A DNA stretch of 64,000 bases, from NCBI GenBank assembly GCA_028280065.1, contig JANQMN010000080.1:17029-81028 (forward strand), given 5' to 3'. This document shows positions 27,614-36,370 of the stretch, in pieces. The position numbers were made by a program, and so were the translations under genes. The notes beneath the pieces were generated by a model. It had not been told where the DNA came from, made no database searches, and saw only the letters and a program-made list of their open reading frames with translations. Origin of the DNA: Hahella sp. (GTDB lineage: Bacteria; Pseudomonadota; Gammaproteobacteria; Pseudomonadales; Oleiphilaceae). The first letter of the stretch is position 1; every line of letters starts with the position of its first letter.

Positions 27614-27838
27614 AGCCTTTTCCTCTGCATTTTCAGCTTGCCATTTTTAAAGCATCAATGTATCACATAATCATGCTTAGCTATGATTAAAGCTGACTAC
27701 GGGATGCACCGCTAGCAGCTTTCAGTTAGTGAAACTACGCAAGGAAACTCGTTACAGTCCATGTTGTCCTGCATGCCTGTTTATCGCAGTTTCTGTCAGG
27801 TATCGATAAAGCGCCAGTAATTTCAGGAGAATACCACC

Positions 27839-28342
27839 ATGATGAGCACCCATGGAAAGCATATCGTCTGTTTGACCGGAACCGTATTCAACGGTAGCCC
27901 TTTCAGCGCGCCTCGGCACGTGCTGGAAAGGGAAGGATACAAACGCCCATTTTGGTTTACCAGTTTTGACCCGATAAACGACGCTACCTATGAGAAGATA
28001 TCCGAAGGACGATATCACTTGGAAAAAATGAAGGACGGCATTCTTGCGGACATTCCGTTCGGCAATGGCCATGTGGGAATCTTCAATCAACGGTTTGAAC
28101 AAGCGATTGAAGCATCGCAGAAAGGCGCCTTGATCGTGGCTCCTCCGCCAATTGCCGTTCAGGTGCTGGACAAGCTGCCACAAACCCAGGTTTTCGCCTT
28201 CAAAGCACCGGGAATGGAATTAACCGCTGACTGCGATCAAATCGATCATTTACCGCAGTTTCACCGAATTGATATTAATTTTGCCGATGGCGGCGCATGG
28301 TCTCATGCCGTCGATGAGATTCGTAGAGTCTTGGATCAATAG
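27839..28342 (+). CDS. Guanylate-kinase-like fold protein lacking a P-loop
   Basis: The 167-residue protein follows the order of guanylate kinase elements: an N-terminal strand with VCLTGT, a YKRPFWFTS substrate-like loop, a YEKISEGRYHLEK lid-type helix, DIPFG and an 'ALIVAPPP' strand. The GxxxxGK[ST] P-loop is replaced by GTVFNGSPF, without the conserved lysine. Catalysis as a classical GMP kinase is unlikely, and it may be a non-catalytic homologue. It begins with tandem ATGs at 27839 with AGGAG upstream. The structural call is inference. It is convergent with the SDR gene. Confidence 0.6.
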   Translation: MMSTHGKHIVCLTGTVFNGSPFSAPRHVLEREGYKRPFWFTSFDPINDATYEKISEGRYHLEKMKDGILADIPFGNGHVGIFNQRFEQAIEASQKGALIVAPPPIAVQVLDKLPQTQVFAFKAPGMELTADCDQIDHLPQFHRIDINFADGGAWSHAVDEIRRVLDQ

Positions 28343-28362
28343 GTACGGTATCCGAATAATTT

Positions 28363-28408
28363 CGCTCCGCGAAGTAGTTTGCCATGGAAACGCGGAGCGG
28401 CAGTTTTT
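28363..28408 (+). terminator. Likely rho-independent terminator
   Basis: A perfect nine-base inverted repeat (CGCTCCGCG at 28363-28371, CGCGGAGCG at 28391-28399) with a 19-base loop is followed by GCAG and TTTTT. It lies after the plus-strand gene and before the stop of the minus-strand SDR gene, so it serves the plus-strand transcript. Confidence 0.65.
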
Positions 28409-29213
28409 ATCCGTTAAACATCGAGGTTCGTCCTCCATCCACCACCAAATCGTGACAGTTGACAAACTTTCCTGCGTCACTGGCGAGGTAGACTGCCGCT
28501 TCAGCAATGTCCTCTGCCAGTCCGCATGTCGGCAGCGGTGTTGCGTTTACCAGGTTAGCCTTTAGTTTCTCCATTTTACGGCTATTTTCTTCTTCGCTAA
28601 GCGTATTGGCACGGGCTGAGCCACCCCAAAAAATAGGCGTTGCTATGGCACCTGGAGAGATCGAATTGACTCGGATATTCAACGGGCCGAGTTCCAGCCC
28701 GGCGAGCTTGGTATAGTGGGTAACTGCTGCTTTCAGCGCGGAATATAGAATATCCCCCTGATGGGTTCGAACTGCGGCAATGCTTGAATTATTAATGATT
28801 ACGCCACCGCCGTTTGCCTGCATGGGTGCAATCGCGTAACGAATACCGAGGATTACACTGCTAAGTAACAGTCGGACTGCCTGGTCGATCTGGGAGGAAG
28901 TTACCGACTGGAGAAGATCTGCGCCGCCGGCAGGGCCGCCCGCATTATTGAAGAGGATGTCGAGCTGACCGAAACGGGAGGTTGTGACTTCGACGGCTTG
29001 CGCAATATCTTCTTCGCGGGTGACATCGGCCACGGCAAAGTGGGCATTGTTCCCCAGCCGGCTCGCAATTGCCTCGCCCTTTTCCCGGGATCTGCCGACT
29101 ATTACCACACGAGCCCCTTCCCGGACAAAAAGTTCGGCAGTAGCCTCCCCGATGCCGCTTGTTCCTCCGGTTATCAATGCAACTTTGTTTGCCAATCGTT
29201 GATTCACTTCCAT
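28407..29213 (-). CDS. SDR family oxidoreductase
   Basis: The 268-residue classical short-chain dehydrogenase has a TGGTSGIG nucleotide-binding motif at about residue 15, NNAGG and a catalytic Ser in NSSIA. It has YSALKA (YxxxK) and the ISPGAIATP segment. It would oxidise or reduce a carbonyl with NAD(P). AAGGAG is one base before the ATG at 29213 but seven before an in-frame GTG at 29207, so translation may start at GTG. A 49-codon frame lies just upstream on the same strand. The substrate is unknown. Confidence 0.93.
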   Translation of the reverse strand: MEVNQRLANKVALITGGTSGIGEATAELFVREGARVVIVGRSREKGEAIASRLGNNAHFAVADVTREEDIAQAVEVTTSRFGQLDILFNNAGGPAGGADLLQSVTSSQIDQAVRLLLSSVILGIRYAIAPMQANGGGVIINNSSIAAVRTHQGDILYSALKAAVTHYTKLAGLELGPLNIRVNSISPGAIATPIFWGGSARANTLSEEENSRKMEKLKANLVNATPLPTCGLAEDIAEAAVYLASDAGKFVNCHDLVVDGGRTSMFNG

Positions 29214-29237
29214 TCTCCTTAAAACTGTGATGACCCG

Positions 29238-29387
29238 TTAAGGGTCTATCGGAAAAACGTAAAGATGCATGAAGGCTTCAGGATCTTTACCCTTGATTTG
29301 ATAACTAAAGCCTGGATCGCTAATGGATTTATGCGATAATTGCCGGGCTTTATTCATAAGTTTCTCGGCTACGGTGCTGTCGAACAT
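29238..29387 (-). CDS. Putative 49-residue protein upstream of the SDR gene
   Basis: An ATG at 29387 opens a 49-codon frame ending in TAA at 29238, 24 bases before the SDR gene on the same strand. The product begins MFDSTVAEKLMNKARQ and ends HLYVFPIDP, with an amphipathic N-terminal helix and a beta-like end. Codon use resembles neighbouring genes and the frame overlaps no other gene. No family is recognised. It may be a translated small gene in the SDR operon. Confidence 0.45.
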   Translation of the reverse strand: MFDSTVAEKLMNKARQLSHKSISDPGFSYQIKGKDPEAFMHLYVFPIDP

Positions 29388-29507
29388 GAAGTTTCGGTCC
29401 GTAGCCTCACTCCAGTTGGATCATAGCGTAGTTCAATAAAGCTGAGTAAATAGGGGTTACAGCTTCTATTTGCAGCAGTCAATAATATAGATAAACAGGG
29501 ATTGAAG

Positions 29508-30788
29508 ATGAAGACTCGCTCTATTTTCTTTTTAGTACTTACGACTTTACTTGCCCAGGTAGCCTGGGCTTCAGGAACTAACGACGCAGGATGGGACACA
29601 ATCCAGGTCGATTCAGAAATCAGCATCGTTGACGATGAAGGTAAATCGAGATTGTTACGACCCTCTTGTGCCTTTGATGATTTAGTCGATCCGGTAACCG
29701 GTGAGATTCTCGATAATGCATTTCGCTTTTACTTTAAAAAGGGGAAAACGAAGAAACTTGTAGTTTATTTTAATGGTGGAGGCGCATGTTGGGATGATGC
29801 CACCTGTGTATCTTCGTTAGCGCTCAATCAAATACCGGGGGCGCGATCGACCTATAATCCCTCTATCCATCAGGACAACTCTCCAGTTGGCGCCGGTGGA
29901 ATTTTCGATGATCAAAACCGGCGAAATCCGTTCAAACGCTGGAGCAAAGTGTATATTCCATACTGTACTGGTGATATTCATATCGGCTCAAATAATCAAG
30001 GTTATGTCGACACCGATGGATCTGTCACAGGTCTACCGGGTGCCGGCGTATCGGTACAGCACCGTGGTTTTGATAACTTTATGGCAGTCAGAGAGTGGTT
30101 AAAAAGCAAATATTCCACAGAAAATTGGAGCTTAAAAAAGCTCTTAGTCGCTGGATCCAGTGCTGGAGGATATGGCGCAACCTTTAATTTTCCCTTTATG
30201 GCAGCTGCTTTTCCCAATGCGAGAGCGGCGCTAATCGCGGATGGATCAAATGCCATCGTCACTCAAGGATTTGTAGACTCCATATTTGTTAACGGAGGCA
30301 ATTGGAAGGTTGAAAATAGTCTTCCTCAGATCTTTAAAGGAAACTTGGGTAACTACTATGCCGATAGCTTGAACACCGAGGTCTATACCCTGCTGGCATC
30401 TAACTACCCCCATGCCCGAATCGGTAAATACACAACAGCGTTTGATAACGTCCAGGTACAATTTTTAAAAATAATGGATCAGCTCGATCAGGGTAATACC
30501 AATCCGCTAACCTGGGGACTTACAGCGGAGGACGGCCAATACTTTTTTGAATGGAATGCTCGGATGGAAGCGACTGAAGATTTGCTTGCCGATATCAACG
30601 AGAATTATCAGTTCTATATCGGTGAAGGATCTATTCATACTATTCTGACAGATGCTTTCGCAACCGAGGAGACACCTCATCCGTTTTATCAGGAAAGAAG
30701 TGCGGAAAATGTTCGATTTACAAGATGGATCTCCAAACTGAAAAAGAATGGTCGGTTCAGACCGAAAAGCGTTAAGTATTCGAAGTAA
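29508..30788 (+). CDS. Secreted pectinacetylesterase/Notum-like hydrolase
   Basis: The 426-residue protein has a signal peptide ending near AWASG. It shows the pectinacetylesterase family order: VVYFNGGGACWD with the oxyanion/disulphide region, PYCTGDIHIG, the nucleophile elbow GSSAGGYG, IADGSNAI and a late His in GSIHTIL. The family includes plant pectin acetylesterases and animal Notum; bacterial members deacylate polysaccharides or other esters. ATG 29508 is chosen over TTG 29502, with AGGG spaced seven bases. A hairpin-T terminator follows directly. The substrate is unknown, and no pectin-degradation genes are near. Confidence 0.82.
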   Translation: MKTRSIFFLVLTTLLAQVAWASGTNDAGWDTIQVDSEISIVDDEGKSRLLRPSCAFDDLVDPVTGEILDNAFRFYFKKGKTKKLVVYFNGGGACWDDATCVSSLALNQIPGARSTYNPSIHQDNSPVGAGGIFDDQNRRNPFKRWSKVYIPYCTGDIHIGSNNQGYVDTDGSVTGLPGAGVSVQHRGFDNFMAVREWLKSKYSTENWSLKKLLVAGSSAGGYGATFNFPFMAAAFPNARAALIADGSNAIVTQGFVDSIFVNGGNWKVENSLPQIFKGNLGNYYADSLNTEVYTLLASNYPHARIGKYTTAFDNVQVQFLKIMDQLDQGNTNPLTWGLTAEDGQYFFEWNARMEATEDLLADINENYQFYIGEGSIHTILTDAFATEETPHPFYQERSAENVRFTRWISKLKKNGRFRPKSVKYSK

Positions 30789-30798
30789 TAGTTGATCA

Positions 30799-30822
30799 AA
30801 AGGCGCAATTTTGCGCCTTTTT
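30799..30822 (+). terminator. Rho-independent terminator
   Basis: AAAGGCGCAA (30799-30808) pairs with TTGCGCCTTT (30811-30820) over two bases, followed by TT. It lies just after the secreted esterase gene. Confidence 0.9.
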
Positions 30823-31161
30823 GCGTTTTAAGAGATCCACCTAGCGTTACTGGTTCCATGGAGTATCAGATAATTTGCCGCTTACTTAGTTCTTAGTCGG
30901 ATGTCTGTCACAGTTTTGTCTAATAATTGCTGAATAATCTATACCAGTCAGCGTTTTCTTCAAAATGGGTTGGTTACTTTGTGCTCGCTCGACTAGGCTG
31001 TTCTTCAGCGGTCGGTTTTCACGTAGTTGATTTGAAAGACGCTGCTCACGACTTACTTCAACGGTCGAGTTGCAATGACAGACAGAATAAGAAGCTACTC
31101 CAAAATCTGTGCCTTCCTGTTGCTATCCGGTTCGGCGGATAGCCGCGCGGCTCTCGATAAA
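30823..31161. other. 339-base gap before the SYLF lipoprotein gene
   Basis: No convincing gene is visible. A frame from 30927 has no ribosome-binding site and no protein-like features. The ATG at 31075, in frame with the downstream lipoprotein, is an alternative start, but it would place 49 residues before the lipobox cysteine. Confidence 0.5.
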
Positions 31162-31911
31162 ATGGCGTGTCCTTTGCGCAAGGCAGCCTGCCTGGTTTTC
31201 ATTTTCCTGAGCGCTTATCTAACCGGATGTGCTTCGGTTCCGGGCCATACGGTTCAAGAACAGATTGCTGCCGGGGATGCGCTGGTGGTTTCAACCTTGA
31301 GAGAGCTCATTGCCGGCCAGCCCAACGTATTACAGGAAGTGAGGCAGAGTGCCGGTTATGTTGTGATGAGTAATCAGCTCGTCAAGGTGCCGATATTGGG
31401 AGGAGGATCAGGATTTGGGGTGGCAGTGAATAACGTTACCGGCGAAAAAACCTTCTTGCAGATGACCCGTTTGGATATCGGAGGCGGATTGGGTATTCGC
31501 AATGTACGTCCAACCATTATTTTTCAGGAGAGCCGGCTGTTTAAGCAATTTATCGACGGGCAATGGTCGTTTGATATCGGCTTAGAGGCGTCTGCGAAAG
31601 TCGGCGAAGCCGGCATTGCGGCGGAGAGTGAGGGGGCTGAAAATGCCGGTTTCAAGCTCTATCAGCTCACCGATGGCGGAATTTCCGCAACCTTTACTGC
31701 TAACTTAACCCGCGTGTCGCCGGTAGAGTTGGTCAATCCAGGGGCCACAGCTCACTTGGCGAGTTCCAGAGGTCTTTCAAGTGCGGAACTGCTTGCCAGA
31801 ATCAAAGTCGAGCCGATTCGCAGCCCGGTATTGTTGGCGGATAATCAAGACAAAACCTTCATGGACGTATTTTCCAATTTGCCGAGTCAAAAATTTCCAA
31901 CCCTGGAATAG
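31162..31911 (+). CDS. SYLF (Ysc84-type) lipid-binding domain lipoprotein
   Basis: From ATG 31162 the protein (about 249 residues) has a lipoprotein signal with lipobox LTGC and then a SYLF domain: SAGYVVMSNQLVKVPILGGGSGFGVAV, broken by glycine-rich turns, and LDIGGGLGIRN. SYLF proteins bind phosphoinositides or acidic lipids in eukaryotes. Bacterial members are periplasmic or outer-membrane lipoproteins of unknown role. A longer frame begins at 31075, but it gives an n-region too long for a lipoprotein signal. The gene has no operon partner on its own strand except, possibly, the binding protein 114 bases downstream. Confidence 0.8.
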   Translation: MACPLRKAACLVFIFLSAYLTGCASVPGHTVQEQIAAGDALVVSTLRELIAGQPNVLQEVRQSAGYVVMSNQLVKVPILGGGSGFGVAVNNVTGEKTFLQMTRLDIGGGLGIRNVRPTIIFQESRLFKQFIDGQWSFDIGLEASAKVGEAGIAAESEGAENAGFKLYQLTDGGISATFTANLTRVSPVELVNPGATAHLASSRGLSSAELLARIKVEPIRSPVLLADNQDKTFMDVFSNLPSQKFPTLE

Positions 31912-32025
31912 CGGCAACATCGCTGCTATCGACTACAAACATTTCCGCCTTCACTCACCGGAGCCTTAGCTGCTAAAGTTAGGGCTGGTTCGATCCAATG
32001 CAACCGGCCCGATAAGTCCTGAATC

Positions 32026-33135
32026 ATGCTTAGGTTATTGTTTTTACTTCTGGTAAACCTGTTTTGCACCTCACTGCAGGCAAAGCCGACAATTGCCTGG
32101 TTTACCAATCTACCGGAAGAGGTTGAAACGGAAGGAGGTTTCTGGCGTTTCGCCTATTATTTTGCGGTTGCCGCGGCGGAAGATTTAGACGTAGACCTGC
32201 AAATTTACTTCTCCGACACCAATCATATTCTTATGAAACGGCAGGTCGATCAGGTGCTTCGAGGGGCAAGCAAGCCTGATGGTGTGATTATGCACAACTA
32301 TAAGGGCATAGGGAGATATGCCTTGGAAGTGGCGGAGCAGGAGAAGATCTATACACTGATTTTCAATGCCGGATTTGATCCGCGATCAGTGGTTGGCGAA
32401 CCCCGGCGGCGGCTCAAGTACTGGTTGGGACAGTTATTGCCCGACGATCGCTATGCGGGGCAAATTCTGGCCGAAAAACTCATTGAGGAACATACCAAAC
32501 TCGCAGGGAAGGAGATCTTGGGGTTGATGGTTGGATTACAGGGAAATCACACTTCTGAAGCCTCCAACTTACGAATGGAAGGGCTGATGCAAGTGCTGGA
32601 GGCGGATAAGTCGGTGAAGCTGGCGCAGTTCCTTCCGCTGGACTGGAAACGTTATAAAGCAGCGGAAGCACTGCCGGCACTGCTTGGGCGCTATCCCGAC
32701 ATCAAGATTATCTGGGGCGCGAATGACAGCATGGCCTTAGGCATTCTGGATGCCCTGGGTCAAAGGGCTGGTCCTCCACTTGCGGGCGAGGATTTGGTGA
32801 TTGGCGGTATCGATTGGTTGCCGGAGGCGTTGGAAAAGGTGAAATCTGGCGAAATTGCGGTTTCCGTCGGCGGTCATTTCTACGAAGGGGCATTGGCGGT
32901 CGTACTGATGCACGATTTTTTCAAAGGCTATGATTTTACCGACCTGCATCCGACCACTATTAAGACCCGAATGACAGCGGTCACATCCAGTAATATTCGG
33001 GAGTTCGGAAATCTCTCGGAAAAGCTGACATTAAACCGAATCCGCCAAATTGACTTTACCGCCTTGTCTCGCGCTTTTCACCCGGACATGAAAAGCTATA
33101 ACCTCTCCATCGAAACGTTGTTGACCAACCGTTAA
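32026..33135 (+). CDS. Periplasmic binding protein, sugar-binding (Peripla_BP_4) type
   Basis: The 369-residue protein has a cleavable signal peptide (LFLLLVNLFCTSLQA) and the two-lobe periplasmic binding fold, with TIAWFTNLPEEVE and ADQV-like region RQVDQVLRGASKPDGVIMHN. It also has WGANDSMALGILDALG and IGGIDWLPEALE, typical of type I ligand-binding proteins. The WGAND sequence is a characteristic motif. No ABC permease or ATPase is near, so it may feed a transporter encoded elsewhere or serve as a sensor ligand-binding protein. The ligand is not known. Confidence 0.8.
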   Translation: MLRLLFLLLVNLFCTSLQAKPTIAWFTNLPEEVETEGGFWRFAYYFAVAAAEDLDVDLQIYFSDTNHILMKRQVDQVLRGASKPDGVIMHNYKGIGRYALEVAEQEKIYTLIFNAGFDPRSVVGEPRRRLKYWLGQLLPDDRYAGQILAEKLIEEHTKLAGKEILGLMVGLQGNHTSEASNLRMEGLMQVLEADKSVKLAQFLPLDWKRYKAAEALPALLGRYPDIKIIWGANDSMALGILDALGQRAGPPLAGEDLVIGGIDWLPEALEKVKSGEIAVSVGGHFYEGALAVVLMHDFFKGYDFTDLHPTTIKTRMTAVTSSNIREFGNLSEKLTLNRIRQIDFTALSRAFHPDMKSYNLSIETLLTNR

Positions 33136-33159
33136 ATATGAACCTGCAAGCCTGATAGG

Positions 33160-35193
33160 CTAATCTGCATACTCAAATATGGTTCCTCCGTGGGGTATGC
33201 TGGCAGTCAGCAAACGCTCTACCGTCTCCATAACGGAATAGGTGTAAATGCCGGTTGTGTTGATCGTAGCCAATAGGATGCTATCGCTTGACCATTGCGG
33301 GGTTTGCTCCGCATCAGCCGTTGGAACGGGCTCGCTGGCGGTAAGCAACGTCGCTTCCAGGTCGCTGATATACCAGGTGGCTAAGTCATTGCTGATGGTA
33401 AGAAACGCCACCCTTTCACTGTTCTCGGCCCACGCCAGCATCGTGCCGATGTCCGCTTCGGCAGACGCGGGCCACAATTCGACAGGGTCTGCGCTGGCAA
33501 GGCGGTCTCGCAGGAAAACGCCGCTCCCCGGCTCAGGTTCTTCAGTGCTTGATGCATCAGCAACATCTGTGTCCTCCGTGGTATTGAGAGCATAAAGCAG
33601 GCTGCCGGAATCCGGAGACCAGCTAAATGCCTGAACGTCCTGATCAAGGATAAGTTCCTGATTTATTTTGCTGAGAAACTCATCGGCAGAATCCGAGGAT
33701 TGAAAGTACGAAGCCGCACCGAAAACAAATAGTTCCCGAACCGACTCCGTCAGATGATCGTCGGCGAACGCCAGTAGCGCCCCGGCCGTACTCCATTCGA
33801 AGCCGCTAAACTGGCTTGAAGTATGATCGGCGGAGGGCGCGCTGATACGGACGCTGGAGATGTTGCCGGGGTCGGTGACCAAACTGATATCCACAGCTTG
33901 CAGACTGCTGTTGTTGCTGGTAAAACCGATGACTTCCTGCGCCAGGTAGGAACCGCCTTCCGACCAGATTACCGAAGCAATGTAAGCCGCTTCGTCCGCT
34001 ACTGTCGTGTCCAGGTTACCGTTAAGCCGCACCGCATCGGCGGTCGTCATATGGTAGCCCCATATTTCATACTGCAAATCGGTTTTGAAACGGTCGGTGT
34101 GAAAGGCCGCATAAGCGCCGTCCGGTGACCAGTGAGGATCTTGGATACGTTTACCGGCGGCAACGGAGAAGATCAGTGAACTGGTCTCGGCTGGGTTGGC
34201 CATGTCATGCAGATAGAGTTCCTGTCCATAGGCAACCGAGACGGAACTATCGGCAATGCTGTAGACCGCATGCTCGCCGGACGGCGACCAGGCAAATTGT
34301 TCGGAAACGGTTTTATTATCGTTACTGAAGTCGGTCGCCACGCTGACGATGGAGAAATTTTCTCCATCCGCATCCACGACGTAGAGACGAAAATCTCCGT
34401 CCACAAAGGAGGTGCTGTCGTTTGAATCCGACGTGGCGGTGCCTAGCCCCCCGTCAGCCCGGTACAACAGCCGGTCACTGTCAGGCGACCAGGCAAAGCC
34501 GGTGACATCGCTTTCCGCGTCTTGAAGCTGCGAGACCTTGGTTGATGCGTTAGTGCCGAGATCATGCACGTAAAGTTCATCGACCCCGCTAGTATCGGCA
34601 TCGGCAATATAAGCGACTTTGGATTTGTCCGGCGCCACCTGAAACTCGGTGATGGCCGTCAATGCCGTATTCGATGCGGCGACAGGGGCAATTGAGTTAT
34701 CGTCTTCGGTGGCGTAAAGGGTTTGTAGGTCTTCATCGAGATAAACGACGGTTTGGGTCTGTCTTAGTAGCTCCAAGTCCAACTCTAGATAGGCTATTGC
34801 CCCTTCTTGATCCTGCGCGGAAATCGCAATCTCGTAAATTCCGTCACCATTCACATCCTCCGGATCTGCCAAAGGTCCGACAAAGGTCGGCGTCAGCTTG
34901 AAGCTTAACTGGCCGGTGTCGGCATCAATGCTAAACAGTCTGCGATCCGGACCGCCTGAGATGGCGAAGACGATTGCATCCCCATCGGCATCCGTAGCGC
35001 TGGCCCGGTAGTTAGTAGCCGTTTGCCCGAAATATCCGGTTCCTGCCGTCGCAGAGGTGAAGGCGGGCGTTTGGTTATCGGCGTTGTTGCCGCCGCCACT
35101 GCTTCCGCCGCAGCCCGCGAGCGAAAATATCAAGGGGAAAAGGATAGCGCTAAGTGTGAGGAGCGGATTTCTTCCCATTCCGAAACATTGCAT
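33160..35193 (-). CDS. Lipoprotein with cadherin-like and WD40/PD40-like propeller repeats
   Basis: The roughly 677-residue secreted lipoprotein has lipobox LAGC followed by GGSSGGGNN. An N-terminal cadherin-like domain (ATDADGDAIVFAISGG, VNGDGIYEIAISAQD) precedes six or more PD40-like repeats such as FAWSPDSDRL, FAWSPSGEHA, PHWSPDGAYA, FEWSTAGAL and FSWSPDSGSL. The latter form a beta-propeller like that of TolB. Such proteins are surface or periplasmic scaffolds. Start choices are TTG 35199, ATG 35193 or ATG 35178; the middle one is given. It is convergent with the binding-protein gene. The function is unknown. Confidence 0.78.
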   Translation of the reverse strand: MQCFGMGRNPLLTLSAILFPLIFSLAGCGGSSGGGNNADNQTPAFTSATAGTGYFGQTATNYRASATDADGDAIVFAISGGPDRRLFSIDADTGQLSFKLTPTFVGPLADPEDVNGDGIYEIAISAQDQEGAIAYLELDLELLRQTQTVVYLDEDLQTLYATEDDNSIAPVAASNTALTAITEFQVAPDKSKVAYIADADTSGVDELYVHDLGTNASTKVSQLQDAESDVTGFAWSPDSDRLLYRADGGLGTATSDSNDSTSFVDGDFRLYVVDADGENFSIVSVATDFSNDNKTVSEQFAWSPSGEHAVYSIADSSVSVAYGQELYLHDMANPAETSSLIFSVAAGKRIQDPHWSPDGAYAAFHTDRFKTDLQYEIWGYHMTTADAVRLNGNLDTTVADEAAYIASVIWSEGGSYLAQEVIGFTSNNSSLQAVDISLVTDPGNISSVRISAPSADHTSSQFSGFEWSTAGALLAFADDHLTESVRELFVFGAASYFQSSDSADEFLSKINQELILDQDVQAFSWSPDSGSLLYALNTTEDTDVADASSTEEPEPGSGVFLRDRLASADPVELWPASAEADIGTMLAWAENSERVAFLTISNDLATWYISDLEATLLTASEPVPTADAEQTPQWSSDSILLATINTTGIYTYSVMETVERLLTASIPHGGTIFEYAD

Positions 35194-35307
35194 TCCCAAA
35201 ATAGTGACTCCCTGTTTGGTGGTTAGAATTGAGTATAGAAAAGATTTCTTGATATATCAGTTGATTAGTGGGTTTTTTTGCAGTGATTTGCCAGTAGTGA
35301 AGACTGG

Positions 35308-35658
35308 TTATTCCTGGGGAGTTTTGCCGGAAGTCGGTCGGCGATTGGAGCGTTTATCTTCCCAGTCGAGTTCCTTGGGGTCGTACCAGCCGATGCGGTT
35401 GAGCACATCTTCCTTGGTTGGTTGAGAAAGCGTTTCCCAGAGTTCTTGAAAATTGCTTAATCCTTTCTCCCGGCGTTTGGCAACCTTGCCGGATAGCTGG
35501 GCGATGATGGACGGGAGCTTCAGGGCTTCGCCTAGCTGCCCCGGCACCACAATTTCCTGTCCCCAGACCTTTTTTCGATGGATACGAGCAGCAAGCACCC
35601 GTTCCAGCGCGCGGGCGGCATCAAGGGCCGTATCGATATCAAAATCTTCACTTTGCAT
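35308..35658 (-). CDS. Hypothetical 116-residue protein
   Basis: The soluble protein starts MQSEDFDIDTALDAARALERVLAA, helical and charged. It continues with a basic central part, a WETLSQPTKEDVLNRIGWYDPKELDWEDK segment rich in tryptophan and acidic residues, and a polar tail. No signal, membrane segment or known motif is visible. It lies about 115 bases upstream of the propeller lipoprotein gene on the same strand. Composition looks protein-like, so it is kept. No function is assigned. Confidence 0.55.
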   Translation of the reverse strand: MQSEDFDIDTALDAARALERVLAARIHRKKVWGQEIVVPGQLGEALKLPSIIAQLSGKVAKRREKGLSNFQELWETLSQPTKEDVLNRIGWYDPKELDWEDKRSNRRPTSGKTPQE

Positions 35659-35779
35659 GGTATTGTCGGGGGAGTTTAATTCCGGCCAGGCAAATCAAAT
35701 CCTTAATCATACGCTCTATGCGGACGATTTTTAACTCTTGCCGGTGGTTTGAATGGTTTTATTTGGTCAGCCATAAGGA

Positions 35780-36151
35780 TCATTCCATTGCCTTACAGGC
35801 GCGGCATGCATAGAGCCGGTGGTAGCGTTTTGCCGCCCACACCGCATAACATTTGCGGCTTACGATAGATAAACCTGGAAGTAGAAGCAGCTTGAACAAC
35901 CCGCCGAAAGCGGTGTGGGACCAGGCTTTAATGTTGGCTTCGATGCCCCTGATCAGTTTTCCGTGCGCGGTTTTGACGTGCAGTATCCGAAGGAGTTCCT
36001 CTTGGGGAGGCAACCCCTGTAAATTGATTTCTTTGGAATCCAGCGCGTGGATATCTTGAAAAAGTAACCCGCCCTTTTGCAGCCGCTTTAGCAGGCGGAT
36101 CTCTTTGCTGCAAAGCGGGCATTGGCCATCGTAGTACAGGGTGTCAGTCAT
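35780..36151 (-). CDS. DUF393 / DCC1-like thiol-disulfide protein
   Basis: The 123-residue protein begins MTDTLYYDGQCPLC, the DxxCPxC motif that marks the DUF393 (DCC family) thioredoxin-like fold. A C-terminal hydrophobic stretch (GGLFKLLLLPGLSIV) and CRACKAME end follow. It may act in thiol redox chemistry; members are small and poorly studied. It lies 121 bases upstream of the 116-residue gene on the same strand and has its own 5' region to the pullulanase gene, which is divergent. Confidence 0.82.
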   Translation of the reverse strand: MTDTLYYDGQCPLCSKEIRLLKRLQKGGLLFQDIHALDSKEINLQGLPPQEELLRILHVKTAHGKLIRGIEANIKAWSHTAFGGLFKLLLLPGLSIVSRKCYAVWAAKRYHRLYACRACKAME

Positions 36152-36213
36152 AAGTCGTGCCTTGTCCGCTGATTTTTCAGGTCCGAGTTAAAAATACTCC
36201 GTTAACTACGAGT

Positions 36214-36266
36214 CCCCTCCCTAATTTAGATGAGGTTTAACCTCCTCTCTCGAAAAGGGGGAGGGG
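36214..36266. repeat. Palindromic element with CCCCTCCC / GGGAGGGG ends
   Basis: CCCCTCCC (36214-36221) and GGGAGGGG (36259-36266) are exact inverted repeats around a core containing GAGG-TTTAA-CCTC. The length, about 53 bases, and lack of coding potential suggest a folded intergenic repeat or leader hairpin upstream of the pullulanase gene. Confidence 0.7.
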
Positions 36267-36370
36267 AGATTGAAAAAAATACCCCCTCAATTTACCCGGA
36301 TACGATGGATGGCTGCGGTCAGCACATCTTTTATTCTGTATCGCGAAATACAATAACAACGAGGCTGACA

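Noticed and set aside
30927..31142. 71-codon frame before the SYLF gene
   Set aside because: No ribosome-binding site and a composition without helices or known motif.
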